Shown here piece after piece: positions 58,456 to 64,000 of a stretch of DNA of 64,000 nt (within the stretch, counting starts at the first letter, position 1; every line of letters begins with the position of its first letter). The stretch spans positions 1-64,000 of the forward strand of contig NZ_JAIZBH010000003.1 of the NCBI RefSeq assembly GCF_022267375.1. Direction: 5' to 3'. The position numbers and the translations under genes are program-made. Origin of the DNA: Leptospira sanjuanensis. Its GTDB lineage: Bacteria > Spirochaetota > Leptospiria > Leptospirales > Leptospiraceae. The notes beneath the pieces were generated by a model. That model was not told the origin of the DNA. It saw nothing but the letters and a program-made list of their open reading frames with translations, and ran no database searches.

Positions 58456-59889
58456 CTATCTCCTATGTGCTAAAAACCCTTCTCCCACTCCAAACCTGGA
58501 AAGGCGTTCTTTGCGAAGGGCTTCGATTCCTTTCGGTCTTTTGGAAAGTTCTATTTTTACTTTCTCCAAAGGTACAGTTTGGACCGCGTGTTTTTTTCCC
58601 ACTACCCGAAGAGCGAAATACCTGAGTGCGTCCATCGCGTGATCGTGATTTTTTACGGGGATTTCTTTTGCGTTCTTGTTATCTTTCGTTTCTTCCCAGG
58701 AATAAATCGAAAACTCCTCGATAACATGTACGCATGTCCGAAAAATTCTCAGTTTGATTCCGTGTACTGCTTCAAGTAGTTTTATAACCGCTTGAATTCC
58801 GGTGGATACATCTTTGTCGGCGGCGATCGTCGAGAAACCGCACTCGGCCATTGTCGCGCGGTCCTCTGCGTCGTGGTCGGCTGTTAGAAAGAGGTTCGGT
58901 TTTCTATATTGTTTTATCTCCTCGCAGTGCGCGCGTACCGTTTTTTCTGCAACGTAGTATTCATCCGCGAGATACCAAGTCTCGTTCGATTTGTCGTAAT
59001 AAAACCAGAGAAATACGAAAGGGTTTGTGTATCCGAAATCAATCGATCCAGCACAGTCCCATTCCGGCGGAATCTCAAAAGGCTCTACGATCGCGTTTTC
59101 AAATTTAGGATATACGAGTCCTTGAACGTCTACCCACTGTCCGAGGTATAATCGATCGCGTTCTATGCCCGTAAGTTCGTTTAGAAGCTCCTTATACTCT
59201 TCGGAAAGATGTGGATTATCGAGCGGCGTCCAGTGGCGTCTTGAAATCCGCTTAATCCTGTGCGCGAGTAGAGCTTCGCCGGTCTCCGGGTCTTGTCTTA
59301 ATACGAAATACTTGAATATCCAGTGAAATCGGTTACGCGGGTTACAATCGACGATCAGCTTGTTTGTAAGATCGTGTCTAACGTAACTGAGTCTTGTTTT
59401 GATTTTTTGAAACGTTGCGTATGAAATTTGAGTCGCTTCGTTTATAAAAATCGTATTAAACTCGGTCCCCATGATTTTTTCTACGCGGTCTGAATCATCA
59501 AGACCGGCGGCGTAAATTTCAGAACCGTTTGAGAAGGTTACAAGTAACTCGGATTCGTTTATTTCGTAGTCTTGACCTTTACGAAAGCCCATGTCTCGAA
59601 GGCACGGCAAAAGTGTCTGTTTCCAAACAGACATTCGAAGGTGGTTAAGTCGGTAACGCGCAATTAGATGACGGGATTCTTTTGAGATCCAAGCTCTCGA
59701 TATGATCGCTTTGATTACAAGATAAGTTTTGCCGGATCGTGCTCCACCGTCGTAACAGATTTCTTGTACAAAGTGGTTACTCCAATCCTCATCGAGTGCA
59801 AGAGATTGTTTTTCCGAGAAGACCTTTCGTCTTGATTGAATCCTGTATTTCTTTTGCGGTTCATCATTTTGAGTTTTCTTCTTCCGCAG
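58456..59889 (-). CDS. Terminase large subunit
   Basis: The ATPase-nuclease motor. The frame is open from about 59892 and Walker A GGARSGKT (59726-59749) lies upstream of the only ATG (59634), so the true protein begins earlier. No ATG, GTG or TTG is available there. CTG 59889, with GGGAAAG upstream, is the best choice and gives ~477 aa, normal for the family. Walker B-like TIFINEAT, and nuclease Asp residues in AGSIDFGYTNPF, LFLTADHDAED and NHDHAMDALRYF, are present. It overlaps terminase small by 26 bp. Confidence 0.8.
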   Translation of the reverse strand: MRKKKTQNDEPQKKYRIQSRRKVFSEKQSLALDEDWSNHFVQEICYDGGARSGKTYLVIKAIISRAWISKESRHLIARYRLNHLRMSVWKQTLLPCLRDMGFRKGQDYEINESELLVTFSNGSEIYAAGLDDSDRVEKIMGTEFNTIFINEATQISYATFQKIKTRLSYVRHDLTNKLIVDCNPRNRFHWIFKYFVLRQDPETGEALLAHRIKRISRRHWTPLDNPHLSEEYKELLNELTGIERDRLYLGQWVDVQGLVYPKFENAIVEPFEIPPEWDCAGSIDFGYTNPFVFLWFYYDKSNETWYLADEYYVAEKTVRAHCEEIKQYRKPNLFLTADHDAEDRATMAECGFSTIAADKDVSTGIQAVIKLLEAVHGIKLRIFRTCVHVIEEFSIYSWEETKDNKNAKEIPVKNHDHAMDALRYFALRVVGKKHAVQTVPLEKVKIELSKRPKGIEALRKERLSRFGVGEGFLAHRR

Positions 59890-60451
59890 AAATCACTTTC
59901 CCGCCGATCATCTTCTCAATCGTTCCGGGCTTTTCTCCGACTCCCGAAATGATTTGAATATTGATTTGGCTCTTCTCTCCTTCCGGAGAATCTTGGCGGA
60001 TAGTTTCCGGTAGTCCAAGGGATCGGAGAAGTTCGCGGGTTATAAGATTTCTTGATTTTAATAGAAGGGAGATTTCTACGTTTGTAGTTTCAGAATCATA
60101 GAGTTTGTCACGGAGAAGATTTAGGTATTCCGTTGCTTCCTGGTTAAGTCTAGCCAACGCCGCCACTTTATCCGTCACGATTTGGAGTTCGGATTCTTCC
60201 CTCACTTTTCCTCGAATTTCCTCACGGACCACTGTCCACCCGTTTCGCTGGATATAGTTGTCTAAGGTCTTGTAGGAAATTTTAAATTTCCTACAGATTG
60301 TTTCGCGCTTCTCACCGCGAACGTAGTCGATTCTTATCTCTTCAATTCGTTCACTCGACAGGCCGCGTGTGGCAAGAGTCTTTTTCGAAGACTGATTCTT
60401 TGTTTTTTTGGGAACCTTTTTCTTTGTTCCCTTGTTTGGCGATTTACCCAC
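59864..60451 (-). CDS. Terminase small subunit
   Basis: A 195-aa protein with a Lys-rich N-terminus, a helix-turn-helix at about 28-75 (GLSSERIEEIRIDYVRGEKRETICRKFKISYKTLDNYIQRNGW), a helical oligomerisation part, and a C-terminal segment overlapping the terminase large frame. It binds the pac or cos site and starts packaging. A CGATAG box lies about 25 nt upstream. Confidence 0.75.
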   Translation of the reverse strand: MGKSPNKGTKKKVPKKTKNQSSKKTLATRGLSSERIEEIRIDYVRGEKRETICRKFKISYKTLDNYIQRNGWTVVREEIRGKVREESELQIVTDKVAALARLNQEATEYLNLLRDKLYDSETTNVEISLLLKSRNLITRELLRSLGLPETIRQDSPEGEKSQINIQIISGVGEKPGTIEKMIGGKVISAEEENSK

Positions 60452-60502
60452 TTACGTTACTTTAAAGGTTTCGAATCTATCGTACAAACGAATTTGTTTT
60501 AT

Positions 60503-61462
60503 TCATGATGCGCGTCTCTTTTGAAAGGATTCGAGATTTTCTCTTGCTTCACGACAAGACCTTGAGTCTAAATCAATTCCTATAAACTTACGATCGTTTT
60601 TAAGGGCCGCTATTCCGGTTGTCCCTTCACCGGCGAACGGATCTAAAACAATTCCGCCTTTAGGCGATCCGGCAAGAATACAATTCTCGAATAGTTCGAG
60701 GGGGCCGACCGCCGTATGTCTTTTCCTGGAATTCGGGGTTTGAATTTGCCAGACCGAACGACGATGTGCGGTAAAGTCGCGGTTTGCAATTTTATTTCGG
60801 ATGATCCGATTTTTCACAGATGTCGGATCTTCGGCGTTCGTAAGGGAATAGTCTTTGAGACTTTTAGATTCTAAAAGACTGTGTTCTGTCGCGCCCATCG
60901 ATTTGAGTAATGAGCTGGGATTTTGGTTTTCGTGACTGATTCCATTTATCGGAACGGCGACTCCCTTTTGATCGAAGAAGTATTCCTTTAAATCCTTCAC
61001 GAAAAATAAAACGTATTCATGTGACACGGTGAACCTTTTCGTTACAGACTCCGGTTTACAAGATCCGACATTTCCTGTTTTGAGTGTGATCGACTTCGCC
61101 CATACGATTTCTTGAATGAAGTGATAGCCGACAGATTTCATCGAGTCCTTAAACCCGAACGGAATCGACAACGCTTGTCCGTCGCGGAAAGTGTCTCCGA
61201 GATTTACAAACACGGTTGCCGATCTTTTTAAAAGTCCACGAGCTTCTAAAAAAACATCTTTTAGATTTTGAAAGTAGGAGTTTGTTTCTCCCTCTCTTCC
61301 AATTTCCATTTTCGAAAGCGGGTCAGTATTCTCTAAATAATATCTTTTTTGGAAATACGGAGGTGAGGTTACAAGACAATCAATCGATTCTTTGAATCTT
61401 CCTGATTTCGACAATTCTCTTAAAACCTTTGATGAGTGGCCTTGAAGGATTTCGTAATTCAT
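60503..61462 (-). CDS. Phage DNA methyltransferase 1 (beta-type, N4/N6)
   Basis: A 319-aa methylase. It has LVTSPPYFQKRYY (about 29-41, catalytic SPPY), GLLKRSATVFVNLGDTF, and GGIVLDPFAGEGTTGIAALKNDRKFIGIDLD (SAM motif), in permuted beta-class order typical of phage M.MunI/M.HinfI-like N6-adenine or N4-cytosine enzymes. No endonuclease gene is beside it. Protection of phage DNA is likely. It overlaps the ParB-HTH gene by 4 bp. Confidence 0.8.
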   Translation of the reverse strand: MNYEILQGHSSKVLRELSKSGRFKESIDCLVTSPPYFQKRYYLENTDPLSKMEIGREGETNSYFQNLKDVFLEARGLLKRSATVFVNLGDTFRDGQALSIPFGFKDSMKSVGYHFIQEIVWAKSITLKTGNVGSCKPESVTKRFTVSHEYVLFFVKDLKEYFFDQKGVAVPINGISHENQNPSSLLKSMGATEHSLLESKSLKDYSLTNAEDPTSVKNRIIRNKIANRDFTAHRRSVWQIQTPNSRKRHTAVGPLELFENCILAGSPKGGIVLDPFAGEGTTGIAALKNDRKFIGIDLDSRSCREARENLESFQKRRAS

Positions 61463-62364
61463 GCGGCCCTTTCCTGGCAGTAAATCGCAATCGATTCGAA
61501 GAGCTTATTTGAACATTCCCATTTTCCGCCTTCAAGCTCGGCAAGATACGATTGAGAGTATCCAAGAGCTTGAGAAAGTTGAAACTGAGTAAGCCCCGCG
61601 TCTTTTCTGAGTTGCTTGATCCTGTTTGCAAATTCGGAGTTCTCCGGCTTAAAGTTCTTGTTAAAATACTTGGAACGGGCAGCTTCCGCACACTCCCGGA
61701 CAACGGTTTTAAAATTTCCGCGCCACTCGTAATTTAGATTTCTTCCCGCGACTTTCAAAAGAAAGTTTCCATCCGGAAGACCGCAGAGATTCACTCTTAA
61801 CCCTTTGATTTTTTTCTCTTTCCATAGTTCAATCAGAGACTCTAAGGTTTCTTCCTTTGTGGATCCGCGTCTTATTTTTTTTAGATCCCCTTTTAGCGTG
61901 AAAATCGAAATTCCTGTATTTACCGAAATCTCTTTGAGTCTTTCAATTTTCACCTTTGACCCATTCAAGAATTCCGGACAGTAGACCTTGTATATTTTGA
62001 TTCTTCCTTTCAGGCCGACTTGTCTTTTGACAAGGTTCCTTGAAATCATATATGCAAGTTCGTCCTCTGGACTTACTACATATCCTAGAATGGAAATCCA
62101 ACCGAGTAACCGGGCCGCTTTGATTCGGTTCTCTCCGGAAAGACAGATGTATGTATCAAGATTCGAGTTATATTTAACTGAAATCGGTTCATGAAGTCCG
62201 TGCGAATCCATATCGATCGAGAGGGTCCGAATATATTCCTCGTTTTTCTCTTCAAAGAGATCGCTATTTTTTTCGTGAAACTCAATTCTATCTAATCGTA
62301 TGGTTTGGACTTGAAGGTCTTTTATTTGCGGTTCTAAATTACGTTTTGAAATTTCTTTCTTCAC
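61459..62364 (-). CDS. ParB-like nuclease/XRE fusion
   Basis: A 301-aa protein. Residues ~15-130 match a ParB/Srx domain (IRLDRIEFHEKNSDLF, MDSHGLHEPISVKYNSNLDTYICLSGENRIKAARLLGW, MISRNLVKRQ). The C-terminus is an XRE HTH (ANRIKQLRKDAGLTQFQLSQALGYSQSYLAELEGGKW, about 244-282). It probably acts as a regulator or DNA organiser of the early region. It is between two methylase genes. Confidence 0.75.
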   Translation of the reverse strand: MKKEISKRNLEPQIKDLQVQTIRLDRIEFHEKNSDLFEEKNEEYIRTLSIDMDSHGLHEPISVKYNSNLDTYICLSGENRIKAARLLGWISILGYVVSPEDELAYMISRNLVKRQVGLKGRIKIYKVYCPEFLNGSKVKIERLKEISVNTGISIFTLKGDLKKIRRGSTKEETLESLIELWKEKKIKGLRVNLCGLPDGNFLLKVAGRNLNYEWRGNFKTVVRECAEAARSKYFNKNFKPENSEFANRIKQLRKDAGLTQFQLSQALGYSQSYLAELEGGKWECSNKLFESIAIYCQERAA

Positions 62365-62415
62365 TAATCCGTCTTAGCAAGACTTATATAAAAGGGTCCA
62401 TTCTTCTCTTACATG

Positions 62416-62440
62416 AACCGAAGAAAAAAGTAAGGACTGT
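62416..62440. repeat. 25-bp motif, copy 2
   Basis: AACCGAAGAAAAAAGTAAGG, then ACTGT, matching 39669-39693 at 23 of 25 positions. It lies 52 bp upstream (minus direction) of the ParB-HTH gene start. Confidence 0.45.
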
Positions 62441-62453
62441 CTTATTCAAATGG

Positions 62454-63452
62454 TCATATTTTTAAATTCGTAAACAACGTTTCTTCTTTCTTAATTCTTT
62501 CTTTGGCCTCGTTTGCGTATTTCTGTGAAAGTTCAATACCTGTAAATTCGCATCCAAATTTTAATGCGACAAGTGCGGTTGTCCCCGATCCTAAAAACGG
62601 ATCTAAAACACTTGCCGGCCTTTTGTTTTGAATACAACTGCAAGGCGGCGAATCAAATTCTCGAATTTGAATTCCACAAGTTTCACATACACCGATTCGA
62701 CTCGTAGTTGATTTGATGCAGTCCTCAATCAATTCCGGGGGGAAGGTCGCAGTATGTGAAGTTTTAGAAGGTTTTGTTGTTACAGTCCAAACTGTGCGTT
62801 TGTTCTTCCTTTCTCGAATTGTCCTCGCTGTCTTTCCGCGTTTGCCGTAATAGACTTCGCGTCCGTTATTAAAAATCGAAACAGCCTTCGGTCTAAAACT
62901 TTTGTGGCCTGGTATTAAAGAAACTGAGGGTTCTGAAATCGCGGGAGCGTCATAGTAATATTTGTCGGATTTTGTAAAATGGAAAAGGTATTCGTGGGAA
63001 ACCGCGCACCGGTCTTTCACGGAAGACGGTTGCGAGTTCGGTTTGTTCCAAATGATGTCTTGTCTAAGATACCAACCTGAATCTTGTAACGCGATCGCAA
63101 GCCTCCAAGGAATTCCGATTAGGTCTTTTTTTTTCAGTTCTTTTATGCGAACCGGGAAAGGTGGGTTTTCTTTTTCTTTCCAATTTTCTTTTGAATACGT
63201 GTCCCCTATAACGATCCAAAGGCTTCCATCCGGTCTAAGAACTCTTCTTACTTCAATAAAGATACGAACTAATCGTTCAAGGTATTCGTTCGGTGAGTTT
63301 TCGATTCCAATTTGGTTTTTGTGGCCATAGTCGCGGAGTCTGAAATACGGGGGAGAAGTGACAACACTATGAAAGTAGTTCTCCGGGATTTTCTTTAAGG
63401 TTTCAAAAGCGTCGCCGATTAAAATTGAATTTCGTAATTCGTTTTCATCCAA
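62454..63452 (-). CDS. Phage DNA methyltransferase 2 (beta-type, N4/N6)
   Basis: A 332-aa methylase: VVTSPPYFRLRDYG (catalytic SPPY, about 31-44), DGSLWIVIGDTYSKENW, and PASVLDPFLGSGTTALVALKFGCEFTGIELS (SAM motif). A CxxC...CSC segment (GVCETCGIQIREFDSPPCSC) near 245-265 may bind zinc. It is similar in order to the methylase at 60.5 kb, and the two flank the ParB-HTH gene. No restriction enzyme is evident. It starts ATG 63452. Confidence 0.8.
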   Translation of the reverse strand: MDENELRNSILIGDAFETLKKIPENYFHSVVTSPPYFRLRDYGHKNQIGIENSPNEYLERLVRIFIEVRRVLRPDGSLWIVIGDTYSKENWKEKENPPFPVRIKELKKKDLIGIPWRLAIALQDSGWYLRQDIIWNKPNSQPSSVKDRCAVSHEYLFHFTKSDKYYYDAPAISEPSVSLIPGHKSFRPKAVSIFNNGREVYYGKRGKTARTIRERKNKRTVWTVTTKPSKTSHTATFPPELIEDCIKSTTSRIGVCETCGIQIREFDSPPCSCIQNKRPASVLDPFLGSGTTALVALKFGCEFTGIELSQKYANEAKERIKKEETLFTNLKI

Positions 63453-63611
63453 GAATCAGAAATTTATTCTATGTTTCTGAATCGGTGTTCTTTGGTTTTA
63501 CCTTCTGTTTTATTTAACTTATGAGGGGAATTTTGTAGAAGGGTTTATTTTAGTTCTTCCCCATTGTAAGTTATGTTTTTTTGAAGATTCCTCCTTTTTT
63601 AGCGGGCCTTT

Positions 63612-63869
63612 TTATGCCGCTTTATAAAAAACGGTTCCGTTTCTCCAAATTTTTGTTTTTACGGGTCGACCTTTACTCTTTTCCGAATAAACGTAATGTT
63701 GAACGGAATACTCTATACCTTCCGGGGCCGTCTTTTGTAGTCTCTTGGCTTCCTCGATTGCCTTTTCTTTCGCACCTCCACCGATATATTTCTGTCCAGT
63801 CGAAACCCACATTCGATTAGACTTATCAATGTTGTTGTGCAGGAATATAGCATACTCTTCTCTTCTCAT
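63612..63869 (-). CDS. Small phage protein (85 aa)
   Basis: A charged, helical protein (IGGGAKEKAIEEAKRLQKTAPEGIEYSVQHYVYSEKSKGRPVKTKIWRNGT), starting ATG 63869. It is in the early region near the right edge. Function unknown. The 159 bp between it and methylase 2 contain a degenerate CCGATT box and no gene. Confidence 0.5.
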   Translation of the reverse strand: MRREEYAIFLHNNIDKSNRMWVSTGQKYIGGGAKEKAIEEAKRLQKTAPEGIEYSVQHYVYSEKSKGRPVKTKIWRNGTVFYKAA

Positions 63870-63885
63870 ATTCTCTTTTCTTTTT

Positions 63886-63999
63886 TTAAGCCGCGTCGTT
63901 TACTTTCCAACTTCGTTCGTTTCGGATTTTGTCCATGAGTTTAATCGCGGCCCTGCGATCTAAGAACAGATATTCTCCTTCCTTATTCCATCCTACAAA
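63886..63999 (-). CDS. Partial small phage gene at the right edge (C-terminus)
   Basis: An open minus-strand frame enters from beyond the window and ends at TAA 63886-63888, encoding 37 residues (FVGWNKEGEYLFLDRRAAIKL, then MDKIRNERSWKVNDAA). It ends 17 bp before the ATG of the 85-aa gene, so the two are probably in one operon. No family is recognised. Confidence 0.5.
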   Translation of the reverse strand, partial: FVGWNKEGEYLFLDRRAAIKLMDKIRNERSWKVNDAA

Positions 64000-64000
64000 A

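Noticed and set aside
1..64000. CRISPR array, rRNA or tRNA
   Set aside because: No regularly spaced repeats or cloverleaf-like tRNA sequence were seen by eye. A dedicated scan was not possible.

Overview
The window looks like a Leptospira chromosome segment: AT-rich coding, many small lipoproteins with relaxed spirochaete lipoboxes, frequent TTG and GTG starts, and short tightly packed operons. No rRNA, tRNA or CRISPR array is visible. The species cannot be read from the sequence. About 0-17.4 kb is accessory or chromosomal DNA. About 17.5-64 kb is most of a contractile-tailed (Mu/P2-type tail) prophage that runs off the right edge.

Left part. At 0-2.2 kb are gene remnants, small unknown genes and an XRE regulator. 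At 2.2-3.8 kb, two genes on the minus strand encode a LuxI/FeeM-like N-acyl synthase and a seven-helix membrane sensor without a kinase domain, a possible signal synthase/receptor pair. At 4.1-6.5 kb, three overlapping genes form an SOS-type cassette: umuD, umuC and a YedK/HMCES (SRAP) abasic-site sensor. At 6.8-8.8 kb are three lipoproteins, the last only 51 aa with a TTG start.

At 8.8-16.2 kb is a defence and secondary-metabolite island. It holds a Thr/Asp/Glu-rich precursor peptide followed by an MvdD-like ATP-grasp ligase and a coupled membrane protein (a candidate graspetide system), a SIR2 effector, a HigB/HigA pair, an orphan HigA, and a large Mrr-nuclease/STAND NTPase. Two more lipoproteins follow on the minus strand.

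Prophage, read mostly on the minus strand from right to left: two DNA methylases and a ParB-HTH protein, terminase small and large subunits, minor head genes including a cold-shock domain protein, a pyrophosphatase-like/ParB fusion, a LysM-gp25 fusion and baseplate spike, a third methylase, prohead protease, scaffold, major capsid, sheath, tube, frameshifted tail chaperones, tape measure, tail fibres, a seven-bladed propeller, and a lysis cassette. Several blocks run on the plus strand: portal (21.9 kb), a baseplate J/gp48/fibre block (47.7-51.4 kb), and single or paired accessory genes (30.7, 34.7 and 51.8 kb).

Three observations stand out. The tail-fibre gene at 49.4 kb ends at a CCCTTTC heptamer, 6 nt before a long stem-loop, and a 148-codon Cys-rich extension without a usable start follows in the -1 frame. 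An element with core CCGATA recurs 23-47 nt upstream of phage start codons on both strands, like a dedicated promoter box. The terminase large subunit has no ATG, GTG or TTG upstream of its Walker A motif. Integrase, repressor and attachment sites were not found in the window.
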